A stretch of DNA of 32,527 nt from Beijerinckia sp. L45 (lineage in GTDB: Bacteria > Pseudomonadota > Alphaproteobacteria > Rhizobiales > Beijerinckiaceae): positions 21,049-53,575 of the forward strand of contig NZ_LMUU01000165.1 of the NCBI RefSeq assembly GCF_009765775.1, written 5' to 3'. The notes under the pieces are model-generated. The model searched no databases. It had not been told where the DNA came from and saw only the letters and a list, made by a program, of their open reading frames with translations. The position numbers were made by a program, and so were the translations under genes. Shown here one piece after another: positions 1-8,216 of the stretch. Within the stretch, counting starts at the first letter, position 1, and the number at the start of each line of letters is the position of its first letter.

Positions 1-2
1 GC

Positions 3-335
3 TCAGCGCCGCGCTACGCCGGCTCTGTGCCCGAGCCACGCCCAGGGCTGCGCTCGGGCCATATTCCCACCGCTCGCAACGTCCCGTGGCGCTCCGTGGT
101 CGATGCCGACGGCAGGCTGAAATCCGATGACGTGCTGGCCGAAACATTTAAGGCGGCCGGCGTCGATCTCGACAAGCCAATCATCACGACCTGCGGTTCG
201 GGCGTGTCCGCAGCGATCCTCATCCTCGGGCTCGAAAACATCGGCAAGTCCGGCGTCGGATTATATGATGGCTCGTGGTCCGAGTGGGGCGCGACCCCCG
301 ATCTGCCGATCGAGACCGGCCCCGCAAAGCCGTGA
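3..335 (+). CDS. sseA: 3-mercaptopyruvate/thiosulfate sulfurtransferase, C-terminal part (5' end outside window)
   Basis: The frame is open from the window edge and ends at a TGA at 333-335, giving the last 110 residues. The visible part is the catalytic C-terminal rhodanese domain. It contains the substrate-domain text RPGLRSGHIPTARNVPW and the active-site loop CGSGVSA, whose Cys carries the persulfide. CGSGV(S/T)A is the form seen in mercaptopyruvate sulfurtransferases, as opposed to the CRKGVTA of thiosulfate sulfurtransferases, so 3-mercaptopyruvate is the likelier sulfur donor. The domain ends with the usual YDGSWSEWG motif. Family knowledge: two-domain cytoplasmic enzyme that moves sulfur from 3-mercaptopyruvate to thiols or cyanide. 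The N-terminal domain and start codon are not in the window. Confidence 0.9.
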   Translation, partial: SAPRYAGSVPEPRPGLRSGHIPTARNVPWRSVVDADGRLKSDDVLAETFKAAGVDLDKPIITTCGSGVSAAILILGLENIGKSGVGLYDGSWSEWGATPDLPIETGPAKP

Positions 336-344
336 GACGAACCG

Positions 345-365
345 CATCGGGCCGTAAGGCCGATG
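345..365 (+). terminator. Hairpin after sseA (terminator-like)
   Basis: CATCGGgCC-GTAA-GGCCGATG forms an 8-bp stem with one bulged G and a tetraloop, 10 nt after the sseA stop. Only a short T-run (TTT) follows, so termination would be weak. It separates sseA from the glnB promoter at 372. Confidence 0.4.
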
Positions 366-371
366 ACACTT

Positions 372-388
372 TGGCATAGCTGGTGCTA
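372..388 (+). promoter_or_regulatory. Sigma-54 (-24/-12) promoter of glnB
   Basis: TGGCATAGCTGGTGCTA matches the RpoN consensus TGGCACG-N4-TTGCW. The invariant GG (373-374) and GC (385-386) are separated by exactly 10 bases, and TGGCA and TGCT are conserved. Transcription would start near 397-398. NtrC/RpoN control of glnBA is established in rhizobia, so context and sequence agree. The invariant spacing was checked base by base; the upstream NtrC sites would lie inside sseA and were not identified. Confidence 0.7.
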
Positions 389-389
389 A

Positions 390-791
<402 letters not shown>

Positions 792-851
792 CCGTCGCGA
801 AGCCTTGATAAAGCTCCGGTGTGATTTCAACCTTCCCCAAGGGAGTTCGAT

Positions 852-2261
852 ATGAAAACCGCAGCTGACGTGCTGAAGGCGATCAAAGACAACGACATCA
901 AATACGTCGATCTGCGCTTCACCGACCCGCGCGGCAAGTGGCAGCACGTCACCTTCGATCAGAGCCTGATCGACGAGGAGATGTTCTCCGAAGGCACGAT
1001 GTTCGACGGCTCGTCGATCGCCGGCTGGAAGGCGATCAACGAATCCGACATGACGCTCATGCCGGACCCGACGACGGCGACAATGGACCCGTTCTTCGCC
1101 GCGCCGACCCTCTCCATCATCTGCGATGTGCTCGAACCGGCGACCGGCGAGCCCTACGAGCGTGATCCCCGTGGCATCGCCAAGAAGGCCGAAGCCTACG
1201 CCGCATCCGCTGGCATCGGCGATTCCGTGTACTTCGGTCCGGAAGCCGAGTTCTTCGTGTTCGACGACGTGCGCTTCCGTTCGGACCCCTACAATACCGG
1301 ATTCGTGCTCGATTCGACGGAATTCCCGTCGAACTCCGATACCGCCTACGAGGGCGGCAACCTCGGCCACCGCATCCGCACCAAGGGCGGCTACTTCCCG
1401 GTGCCACCGCAGGATTCGGCGCAGGACATGCGCGGCGAAATGCTCGCCGCGATGCAGAGCATGGGCTGCAAGGTCGAGAAGCACCACCACGAGGTGGCCT
1501 CCGCCCAGCACGAACTCGGTCTGAAGTTCGGTCCGCTGACGCAGATGGCCGATCACATGCAGATCTACAAATACTGCATCCATCAGGTCGCGCAGAGCTA
1601 CGGCAAGACGGCCACCTTCATGCCGAAGCCCATCTTCGGCGACAACGGCTCGGGCATGCACGTGCACCAGTCAATCTGGAAGGACGGCAAGCCGCTTTTC
1701 GCCGGCGACAAGTATGCCGACCTAAGCCAGGAATGCCTGTGGTACATCGGCGGCATCATCAAGCACGCCAAGTCGCTGAACGCCTTCACCAATCCGTCGA
1801 CGAACTCGTACAAGCGCCTGGTGCCGGGCTACGAAGCGCCAGTCCTGCTCGCCTACTCCGCCCGTAACCGTTCAGCATCGTGCCGCATTCCCTATACGTC
1901 CAATCCGAAGGCCAAGCGCGTGGAAGTGCGTTTCCCCGACCCGATGGCGAACCCCTATCTCGCCTTCACAGCGATGCTGATGGCCGGTCTCGATGGCATC
2001 ATCAATAAGATCGATCCGGGCTCGCCGATGGACAAGGATCTCTACGATCTGCCGCCGGTCGAACTGGCCCAGATCCCGACGGTCTGCGGTTCGCTCCGCG
2101 AGGCGCTGGACTCCCTGAAGGCCGACCACGCCTACCTGACGGCCGGCGGCGTGTTCCACGATGACTTCATCGAGAGCTATATCGAGCTGAAGATGAAGGA
2201 CGTGATGCGCCTGGAAATGACGCCGCACCCGGTCGAATTCGACATGTACTACTCATACTGA
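852..2261 (+). CDS. glnA: Glutamine synthetase type I
   Basis: 469 aa, the usual length for the dodecameric GSI-beta enzyme. It makes glutamine from glutamate, ammonia and ATP in the cytoplasm. Visible motifs: [10 protein letters not shown] (50-59, Asp of the ammonium site), [11 protein letters not shown] (128-138, metal-binding Glu), [10 protein letters not shown] (265-274), [17 protein letters not shown] (314-330) and the ATP/glutamate Arg segment [11 protein letters not shown] (337-347). KDLYDLPP places the adenylylation Tyr at 398, so activity should be shut down by GlnE, matching the adjacent PII gene. A good SD (AGGGAG) precedes the ATG. The gene shares the glnB transcript and is followed by a strong terminator. 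Confidence 0.98.
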   Translation: MKTAADVLKAIKDNDIKYVDLRFTDPRGKWQHVTFDQSLIDEEMFSEGTMFDGSSIAGWKAINESDMTLMPDPTTATMDPFFAAPTLSIICDVLEPATGEPYERDPRGIAKKAEAYAASAGIGDSVYFGPEAEFFVFDDVRFRSDPYNTGFVLDSTEFPSNSDTAYEGGNLGHRIRTKGGYFPVPPQDSAQDMRGEMLAAMQSMGCKVEKHHHEVASAQHELGLKFGPLTQMADHMQIYKYCIHQVAQSYGKTATFMPKPIFGDNGSGMHVHQSIWKDGKPLFAGDKYADLSQECLWYIGGIIKHAKSLNAFTNPSTNSYKRLVPGYEAPVLLAYSARNRSASCRIPYTSNPKAKRVEVRFPDPMANPYLAFTAMLMAGLDGIINKIDPGSPMDKDLYDLPPVELAQIPTVCGSLREALDSLKADHAYLTAGGVFHDDFIESYIELKMKDVMRLEMTPHPVEFDMYYSY

Positions 2262-2285
2262 TCGCGGTCTTCCCCGCAGCGAGAG

Positions 2286-2318
2286 AAGGGCCGGACCGAA
2301 AGGCCCGGCCCTTTTTTT
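2286..2318 (+). terminator. Rho-independent terminator of glnBA
   Basis: AAGGGCCGG pairs with CCGGCCCTT around a short inner loop (ACCGAAAGGC, which can itself pair further), followed by seven T. It lies 24 nt after the glnA stop. Read from the other strand the A-rich side could also serve the convergent glycosyltransferase gene ending at 2372. Confidence 0.9.
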
Positions 2319-2371
2319 GGCGCGAGAACAGGCGTAGCGCCTAAGCATCGGGCAATTCGACGAATCGACCT

Positions 2372-3715
2372 CTACAGGGACGCGGCGCGGGCCGACCACG
2401 CCGAAGTGGCGTGGCCCGCGACAGCGCGCTTCGCCTCGGTCCCGCCGGCGATCATCCCGCGATAGATCCTGGTAATCCGTCCGACGTGCGCATCCAGCGT
2501 CGACGGGTCGCGCCAATAGGCAGCGTAAGCGGCCTTCGACATCGCCGCGATCTTGAGATCGTCGCGCGTCACCGCAAGCGCCCGCGCAAGATCGTCGACG
2601 TCCTGGCTCTTGAACCACAGGCCGGTCACCCCGTCCTCCACCTCCTCGCGCCCGGCGCAGGCGTCCGATACGATAATCGGGACGCCGAGCCCTTTGGCTT
2701 CGAGCACGGTGAGCGGCTGCCCTTCATACCAGATCGACGGGAAGACGAGGGCCCGCGCCGCCCGCATCGCACTCTGCACGCCGGCCGGATCACGCCACCC
2801 GAGCAGCCGCGCTTCCGGATATTTCGCGGCAAGTTCGGCAGTTACCGGCCCGTCGCCGATGAACGTCGGGATCATGCCGATGCGCCGGGCCGCCTCGGCA
2901 AACAGCAGCGTGCCTTTTTCCGGCGACAACCGCCCGACGAAAATCACCTCGCCGGAAAGCGGGTCCGGCTTGGGGCCGAGGTCGGGGACCGAGACCGGGT
3001 TGGACACCCGGTGCAGCGTCACATGCTTCGGCACGAGCGGCGCGACGATGTCTTCCTGAAAGCCGGAAATCGCGATGTAATTGGAAAAGATGTCCGGCAA
3101 GTGGGCGATGCGTTTGGCCGTCAGGAGCCGGACGTTGCGCCACAGCTTTCTCAGATAATTGCGCGAATCGCAGTTCGTCGCCCAGCAGGCAGCCGAGAGC
3201 GGCGTCAGATGGCAGATGTGACGCCGCTGATAGTTGTAGAAGCCGCCGTTGGGACAGAACTGAAAATATTCGTGGATCGAATACACCGCCGGCAGACCGG
3301 AGCGCGCGATGGGCCCGGCGATCGAAGGCGACAGCGCCTTGGCCCAGCCATGGACGTGAACAATGGTGTTTTCCCGGGGCAGCCGCTGCAACAGGGCGTC
3401 CAGCGCCTTGGCGGCCGGCCCGTTCCAGATGCCCTGAACGGCGGCCGCGAGCTTCGACGGGTTGCCGATGAGATCGTCCTGATCCAGGCAGATCGTCTCG
3501 ATGCCGGCTTCGGCAAGCTGCGGCGCGATCGGGCCGACCGCTGCGAAGATGATCGGTCGATGGCCCTGACGCTTCAGGCCGACGGCGCTGTCGAACGCGA
3601 CCTTCGCCTGACCGCCCGTGATCGAGGCATGGTCGAAGCAGATGACGACGGTGAGGGGAGCATCGGCCATGCAGCGCCAGTTTCCGCTGGAGTGTATCGC
3701 GATGACTCTAGCCAT
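2372..3715 (-). CDS. Glycosyltransferase family 4 protein (GT-B fold)
   Basis: 447 aa from the upstream ATG; a second ATG at 3670 gives a start (MADAPLTVVICFDH) closer to the family N-terminus, and neither has a strong SD. The N-terminal half has the glycine-rich acceptor loop (ASITGGQAKVAFD) and a Cys-rich stretch (FCPNGGFYNYQRR, then HIC, AAC and NCDSR) that recurs in one GT4 subgroup. The C-terminal half has the donor-binding segment FVGRLSPEKGTLLFAEA and the EX7E motif in EGQPLTVLEAKGLGVPI. GT4 enzymes transfer a sugar from a nucleotide sugar with retention, mostly in surface polysaccharide or glycolipid synthesis. It stands alone between glnA and parE with no polysaccharide genes beside it, so the acceptor is unknown. 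Transcribed divergently from parE. Confidence 0.9.
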   Translation of the reverse strand: MARVIAIHSSGNWRCMADAPLTVVICFDHASITGGQAKVAFDSAVGLKRQGHRPIIFAAVGPIAPQLAEAGIETICLDQDDLIGNPSKLAAAVQGIWNGPAAKALDALLQRLPRENTIVHVHGWAKALSPSIAGPIARSGLPAVYSIHEYFQFCPNGGFYNYQRRHICHLTPLSAACWATNCDSRNYLRKLWRNVRLLTAKRIAHLPDIFSNYIAISGFQEDIVAPLVPKHVTLHRVSNPVSVPDLGPKPDPLSGEVIFVGRLSPEKGTLLFAEAARRIGMIPTFIGDGPVTAELAAKYPEARLLGWRDPAGVQSAMRAARALVFPSIWYEGQPLTVLEAKGLGVPIIVSDACAGREEVEDGVTGLWFKSQDVDDLARALAVTRDDLKIAAMSKAAYAAYWRDPSTLDAHVGRITRIYRGMIAGGTEAKRAVAGHATSAWSARAASL

Positions 3716-3821
3716 CGACCGTTAAAGTCCGGTAAGTGGGACCGAGAGATGTTTTTGTTATGTTCCTCCTCGGCGCGGCCGTCGGCTTGCTGGGGGCGAC
3801 CCTGAAACGAGACCCGGACGC

Positions 3822-5852
3822 ATGGCGACCAATCGCGATCTTTTCGGTACAGCGCGCAAATTGCCCGAGCCACAGGCCCCGGCCCGCGCGCCGAAGCTGA
3901 CCACCGGCACCCCGGACGAAGCCAATTACAACGCCTCCTCGATCGAGGTTTTGGAGGGGTTGGAGCCGGTGCGACGTCGGCCCGGCATGTATATCGGCGG
4001 CACCGACGAGGCGGCCCTGCATCACCTCTTCGCGGAAGTGCTCGACAATGCGATGGACGAAGCGGTGGCCGGCCACGCGACCTTCATCGACGTCGTCTTC
4101 GACGCGGAGGGATACCTCGCGGTGACGGACAACGGCCGCGGCATCCCGATCGACCCGCATCCCAAGTTTCCTAAAAAATCCGCGCTCGAAGTCATCATGA
4201 CGACGCTGCATGCCGGCGGCAAATTCGATTCGGGCGCCTACCAGACTTCGGGCGGCTTGCACGGCGTCGGCGTCTCCGTCGTCAATGCCCTGGCGATCGA
4301 CTGCGAGGTCGAGGTCGCCCGCGGACAGGTGCTCTACCGCCAGACCTTTGCCCGCGGCCTACCGACCAGCGAACTCGTCACCGTCGGCAAGGTGCTGAAC
4401 CGCCGCGGCACCCGCGTCCGCTTCAAGCCGGATCCGCAGATCTTTGGCGCCGAAGCGCATTTCAAGCCGGCCCGCCTCTTCAAGATGGCGCGCGCCAAAG
4501 CCTATCTCTTCGGCGGCGTCGAGATCCGCTGGCACAATACGGCGCTGAATAACGAAGGCGGCACGCCACGCGAGGCGGTGTTCCACTTCCCCGGCGGCCT
4601 CAAGGATTATCTCGCCCAGGACACCCAGGGCAAAACCATGGTCGCCGACCAGGTTTTCACCGGCAAGGTGGTGAAGCCGGGCGGCCACGGCTCGCTGGAG
4701 TGGGCGATCTCCTGGCTCGCCGACGACGACGGCTTCGTCCATTCCTATTGCAACACGATCCCGACGGCCGATGGCGGCACCCATGAGGCAGGCCTCCGCG
4801 CGGCCCTGCTGCGCGGGCTGAAGGATCACGCCGAGCGCGTCGGCCAAGGCAAGCGCGCGAGTGTCCTGACGGCCGACGACGTGATGGTCTCCTGCGCCGC
4901 GCTGATTTCCGTCTTCATCAAGGAGCCGGAGTTTCAGGGCCAGAACAAGGGCCGCCTGATGACCGTCGAGGCCGCGCGCATCGTCGAGGGGACCATCCGC
5001 GACACCTTCGATCACTGGCTCGCCGGGCTGCCCTCGCAAGCGATGCGGCTGCTCGACTGGACGATCGATCGCGCCGAGGAACGCCTGCGCCGCCGTGCCG
5101 AAAAAGACGTCGCCCGCAAGAGTGCGACGCGCAAGCTTCGCCTGCCCGGCAAGCTTGCCGATTGCGTGAACACATCCGCGCAAGGCTCTGAGATCTTTAT
5201 CGTCGAAGGCGATTCGGCCGGCGGCTCCGCCAAACAGGCGCGCGACCGGGCCAACCAGGCCGTATTGCCGTTGCGTGGCAAGATTCTCAACGTGGCCAAC
5301 GCCACAAAGGACAAGCTCGCGGCCAATCAGCAGCTCGCCGATCTGACGCTCGCGATGGGTTGCGGCACCGGCACCCGCTACTCCGACGCGGACCTGCGCT
5401 ACGACAAGATCATCATCATGACCGATGCCGACGTCGACGGCGCGCATATCGCCTCGCTGCTCATCACCTTCTTCTATCGCGAGATGCCGAAGCTGATCGA
5501 GACGGGCCACCTCTACCTCGCCGTCCCGCCGCTCTACCGGCTGACCCAAGGGACGACGCATGTCTACGCCCGCGACGACCGCCATCGCGACGAGCTGACG
5601 AAGAAGGTGTTGACCGGAAAGGGCAAAATCGACGTCAGCCGCTTCAAAGGCCTCGGCGAGATGATGCCGGCGCAGCTCAAGGAAACCACCATGGATCCCA
5701 AAAAACGCAACCTGCTGCGCGTGGTGATCCTGCCGGGTGATGCAGAGCGTACCGTGGATTCAGTTGAGCAGTTGATGGGTAACAAGGCCGAGGCGCGCTT
5801 CGCCTTCATCCAGGAGCGTGCCGCCTTCGCGACGGAACTCGTCGACATCTGA
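3822..5852 (+). CDS. parE: DNA topoisomerase IV subunit B
   Basis: 676 aa, within the range for alphaproteobacterial ParE. The GHKL ATPase domain shows EVLDNAMDE (Mg-binding Asn76), DNGRGIPID (103-111) and GGLHGVGVSVVNAL near 146-159. The toprim domain shows EGDSAGGSAKQARDR from Glu462 and TDADVDGAHI with Asp535/537/539. SAKQARDR, as opposed to the SAKQGRDR of gyrases, points to ParE and not GyrB. With ParC it decatenates daughter chromosomes and relaxes supercoils in the cytoplasm. The first 35 residues are a Pro/Ala-rich lead-in before the ATPase domain. The start ATG has only a weak SD; the spacer of about 106 bp to the divergent glycosyltransferase gene must hold both promoters. Confidence 0.96.
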   Translation: MATNRDLFGTARKLPEPQAPARAPKLTTGTPDEANYNASSIEVLEGLEPVRRRPGMYIGGTDEAALHHLFAEVLDNAMDEAVAGHATFIDVVFDAEGYLAVTDNGRGIPIDPHPKFPKKSALEVIMTTLHAGGKFDSGAYQTSGGLHGVGVSVVNALAIDCEVEVARGQVLYRQTFARGLPTSELVTVGKVLNRRGTRVRFKPDPQIFGAEAHFKPARLFKMARAKAYLFGGVEIRWHNTALNNEGGTPREAVFHFPGGLKDYLAQDTQGKTMVADQVFTGKVVKPGGHGSLEWAISWLADDDGFVHSYCNTIPTADGGTHEAGLRAALLRGLKDHAERVGQGKRASVLTADDVMVSCAALISVFIKEPEFQGQNKGRLMTVEAARIVEGTIRDTFDHWLAGLPSQAMRLLDWTIDRAEERLRRRAEKDVARKSATRKLRLPGKLADCVNTSAQGSEIFIVEGDSAGGSAKQARDRANQAVLPLRGKILNVANATKDKLAANQQLADLTLAMGCGTGTRYSDADLRYDKIIIMTDADVDGAHIASLLITFFYREMPKLIETGHLYLAVPPLYRLTQGTTHVYARDDRHRDELTKKVLTGKGKIDVSRFKGLGEMMPAQLKETTMDPKKRNLLRVVILPGDAERTVDSVEQLMGNKAEARFAFIQERAAFATELVDI

Positions 5853-6051
5853 GCCGGCACGCGCAAGGCCGCTCGTTAATATTTAGGCGACCCTCGTTTT
5901 AACTATAAGAATGCTGGACGTCTCGCAGCGTTATTGTCGAAAGCATGGTGTTCGTTAGCAAAATAGGTCAATTCTTTTCGGGTCCGTCAATCTCCTGTTT
6001 ACCCTGCTGCGGCATCTTCGAGACCTGCCCAGAGTTCAGGAGCGCGAAGCC

Positions 6052-6336
6052 GTGAAGCATTATGTCCGACGTTGGTTTGGCGACGAACGCGGCGCCTCGT
6101 TCGAGGGCATCGCGCTTTCCGTGTCGATCATCGCCGTCGGTTTCGTCGCTTCCGCCGATGTCCTGGACTACATGACGAAGAAACATGGTGCCGAGATCGG
6201 ATCGGCCGTGCAGAGCGTGACCCGTGCAACCCCGACGGCGCCGTTCAATCCCGGCATCGACTACGCGCCGACGGCATCGGTCGGTGCGCTTCATAACCGT
6301 TACGTCATCGACCCCTGCACCGGCGTGATGAAGTAG
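6052..6336 (+). CDS. Small single-pass membrane protein, Flp-pilin-like layout
   Basis: 94 aa with a GTG start supported by AGGAG at 6038-6042, 9 nt upstream. A short basic N-terminus (MKHYVRRWFGDERGA) leads into one hydrophobic helix at about residues 19-38, then a polar C-terminal domain with a single Cys near the end. The layout resembles Flp/Tad pilins, where a Gly-Ala processing site precedes a Glu and a hydrophobic helix: here RGASFEGIAL. The Glu is one residue closer than in GATAIEY pilins and the mature part is longer, so it is not a standard Flp pilin, and no tad genes are near. It could equally be an unrelated small inner-membrane protein. A spacer of 199 bp after parE suggests its own promoter. 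Confidence 0.6.
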   Translation: MKHYVRRWFGDERGASFEGIALSVSIIAVGFVASADVLDYMTKKHGAEIGSAVQSVTRATPTAPFNPGIDYAPTASVGALHNRYVIDPCTGVMK

Positions 6337-6343
6337 GCAGACT

Positions 6344-6868
6344 TCACGTCGCGGGCGGCGCGGTATCGCCTGCCCCAAGAATCCGTTGCATCAGCACGAC
6401 GTCGAGCCAGCGGTCGTGCTTCCAGCCCGCCGCCCCCAACGTTCCGATCGGCACGAAGCCGGCATTGCGATGAAGCCGGACCGAGCCGGCGTTGGCGCTG
6501 TCGCCGATCACGGCGACCATCTGCCGATAGCCGCGCGTCTCGGCCTCGACGATCAAGCGCGCCAACAAGGCGGCTCCGACCCCGCGACCCTGGCACTCGG
6601 TCCTGACATAAACCGAATCCTCGACGGTAAAGCGATAGGCCGGCCGGTCCCGATAGGCAAAGGCATAGGCGTATCCGAGGATGGCCATCCCTTCGCAGGC
6701 GACGAGAAAGGGATAGCCCTGCCCGACGATGCGCCGATGGCGCGCGATCATCTCGGCGTCGTCGGGTGGATCGAGTTCGAAGGAGCCCGTGCCGTGCAGC
6801 ACGGCATCGCGGTAGATCGCGGCGACCTGGGCGATGTCCGCGGCCGCAGCATCGCGGATCGAAATCAA
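6344..6868 (-). CDS. GNAT N-acetyltransferase, phosphinothricin/methionine-sulfone acetyltransferase type
   Basis: 174 aa, typical for the PAT/MnaT (YncA) family. Starts with TTG at 6868, which overlaps the stop of the upstream methyltransferase gene (TTGA), with GAGGG six bases before it. The family markers are all present: an N-terminal IRDAAAADIAQVAAIYRDAV, the EDSVYV segment, the acetyl-CoA loop QGRGVGAALLARLI, the region R-Q-M-V-A-V-I-G-D-S-A-N, and R-L-H-R-N-A-G-F. Family knowledge: cytoplasmic enzymes that acetylate the amino group of methionine sulfone/sulfoximine and phosphinothricin, which are glutamine synthetase inhibitors. Substrate here is not determined. The 4-bp overlap implies translational coupling to the methyltransferase. 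Confidence 0.88.
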   Translation of the reverse strand: MISIRDAAAADIAQVAAIYRDAVLHGTGSFELDPPDDAEMIARHRRIVGQGYPFLVACEGMAILGYAYAFAYRDRPAYRFTVEDSVYVRTECQGRGVGAALLARLIVEAETRGYRQMVAVIGDSANAGSVRLHRNAGFVPIGTLGAAGWKHDRWLDVVLMQRILGAGDTAPPAT

Positions 6869-7719
6869 GCCGTGCCCTCATAGAGCCAACAGGCGGCATC
6901 CAGGCGGATGGCGCCAGCGTCGATCCGCCCCGCCAGCGCAGCCCGCAACATCGCCTCCCCCTTGGCCCGCTCCGCAGGCTCGCCATCGCGAAACAGCGCG
7001 GCGACGGGACCGGCATCGCCAAGCAAGGCCATAGCGTCCTCGACGGGGTCAGGGCCGATACCAATCGTCAACGTGGTCGCGACCGCGCTCGCCTTTACCT
7101 GGGAAAAGCCGGCGTCGCGCAGCATCCGGCAGGTGGCGTCGGCATCGGCCAATCCGAACGGACCAACCTGCCCCGTCGTCGGTTCCGGCGTCGGCAGCAC
7201 GGATGCGACCTGCTCGAGCGGCCATTGCATCCACACGACGTCGGGTCGCGGTTGCCAGCACAGCAAGGCGAACCGGCCGCCAGGCTTGAGTGCGCGGCGA
7301 AGATTGGCGAAAGCCGCAAGCTGATCGGCAAAGAACATGACGCCGAAGCGCGAGATCATCAGATCGGCGGTCGCCGCAAAACCGTGGGTCATCGCGTCGG
7401 CCTGTAGCCACGTGATCGGCGCCACCGCAGCGTCGACGCGGCTTCGGGCATGATCCAGCATTGGCTGCGAAATATCGACGGCCAGGATCTGCCCGGTCGG
7501 GCCGATACGGACGGCCGAAAGCAGGCTGGTCTCGCCGCAGCCGCAGCCGACATCGAGGATGTGGTCACCCGCCTCGGGCGCGGCCGCCGCGATGAGAGCT
7601 TGCGTCAGGGGCGCAAAGACCCGGTCGAGACGCGCCTGATTGGCGACCCATTTTGCGCCGGCGATTTCGTTCCAATAGGTAATCTGATCGGCGTTCGACA
7701 GTTCGGTGGAAGTCGTCAC
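6865..7719 (-). CDS. Class I SAM-dependent methyltransferase
   Basis: 284 aa. Motif I is LDVGCGCGET (55-64), followed by an acidic strand end AVDIS (Asp82) that binds the SAM ribose. Later motifs are DLMISRFGVMFF and the post-motif LKPGGRFALLCWQP. The arrangement fits the UbiE/COG2226 and arsenite/small-molecule methyltransferase group; no residue pattern fixes the substrate. The C-terminal third is unlike UbiE. Start ATG preceded by AGGGG. The gene overlaps the acetyltransferase behind it and has a nested inverted repeat just upstream (7734-7769). Confidence 0.85.
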   Translation of the reverse strand: MTTSTELSNADQITYWNEIAGAKWVANQARLDRVFAPLTQALIAAAAPEAGDHILDVGCGCGETSLLSAVRIGPTGQILAVDISQPMLDHARSRVDAAVAPITWLQADAMTHGFAATADLMISRFGVMFFADQLAAFANLRRALKPGGRFALLCWQPRPDVVWMQWPLEQVASVLPTPEPTTGQVGPFGLADADATCRMLRDAGFSQVKASAVATTLTIGIGPDPVEDAMALLGDAGPVAALFRDGEPAERAKGEAMLRAALAGRIDAGAIRLDAACWLYEGTA

Positions 7720-7733
7720 GTCGATTACCCCTG

Positions 7734-7769
7734 AGACAGCGCCGCTGATAGCGGCGGCCGCAACTGTCT
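7734..7769. repeat. Nested inverted repeat upstream of the methyltransferase
   Basis: Outer arms AGACAG (7734-7739) and CTGTCT (7764-7769) enclose inner arms GCCGCT (7741-7746) and AGCGGC (7750-7755) with a 3-base loop. It lies 14 bp upstream of the methyltransferase start, right behind its SD. It can be a two-level hairpin in the mRNA leader or a double-stranded operator. Confidence 0.5.
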
Positions 7770-7824
7770 TACCGGGTCGAGAAATTGCGGGCTAGCGCCG
7801 TCGGCGCATTGCGCACCCGAGACG

Positions 7825-8085
7825 CTACGGATGGCTCTCGTGAAAGAGAAACCCGGCCGCCATCGTGGCGAGGATGTTGGCGTCATAGCGATGGCGCAGA
7901 CCGAGCCCCAGTTTCACCCGCCGCTGCGCTTCCATCAGGATCGCGTCCGCCAGCCGCGCTTCCAATGCTTCATCGATCGGGCGGCAGCGCTCCACGACGC
8001 TGAGAGCCTGCACATAAGCATCGGCCAGAACCGGAACCTGTGTCGGCTGAAATCCGGCTTCAAGGACGTCGATTTCGCGTAACAT
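7825..8085 (-). CDS. Small conserved-looking protein of unknown function
   Basis: 86 aa, not recognised. The start ATG at 8085 has a strong SD (GTAGGAGA, 7-nt spacer). The product is soluble, alpha-helical looking, with an acidic N-terminal half (MLREIDVLEAGF), one Cys in VVERCRPIDEAL, an Ala/Leu/Arg helix (LEARLADAILMEAQRRVKLG) and a His-rich end (LRHRYDANIL, FHESHP). No membrane segment or signal peptide. Codon use matches the neighbours, which favours a real gene. The SD lies inside a 6-bp hairpin (8091-8106). Confidence 0.6.
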   Translation of the reverse strand: MLREIDVLEAGFQPTQVPVLADAYVQALSVVERCRPIDEALEARLADAILMEAQRRVKLGLGLRHRYDANILATMAAGFLFHESHP

Positions 8086-8090
8086 GCCAT

Positions 8091-8106
8091 CGTCTCCTAC
8101 GAGACG
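8091..8106 (-). promoter_or_regulatory. Hairpin sequestering the SD of the small unknown gene
   Basis: On the minus strand CGTCTC-GTAG-GAGACG forms a perfect 6-bp stem with a 4-nt loop, and the SD AGGAG spans the loop and 3' arm, 5 nt before the start codon. On the plus strand the same repeat is followed by TTTTT and would resemble a terminator, but there is no plus-strand gene to end there. Confidence 0.5.
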
Positions 8107-8191
8107 TTTTTGTAACTGCTTTATGTCTTTTGTTAAACCATAGAGTGCCGCAGTGCTGAACGCGCGATAAAGGCTTTGCCACCGTTTTGTT

Positions 8192-8212
8192 TGACGGAGC
8201 CAGTATCCGTCA
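8192..8212 (-). terminator. Hairpin just after mutY
   Basis: TGACGGA and TCCGTCA form a perfect 7-bp stem with a 7-nt loop, 4 nt after the mutY stop codon on its own strand. No T-run follows on the minus strand, so it is more likely a 3'-end protecting or Rho-associated structure than a classical terminator. Confidence 0.4.
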
Positions 8213-8216
8213 GCCG

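Noticed and set aside
8091-8111. Plus-strand Rho-independent terminator
   Set aside because: The hairpin plus T5 looks right, but no plus-strand gene ends there; the minus-strand SD role is more likely.
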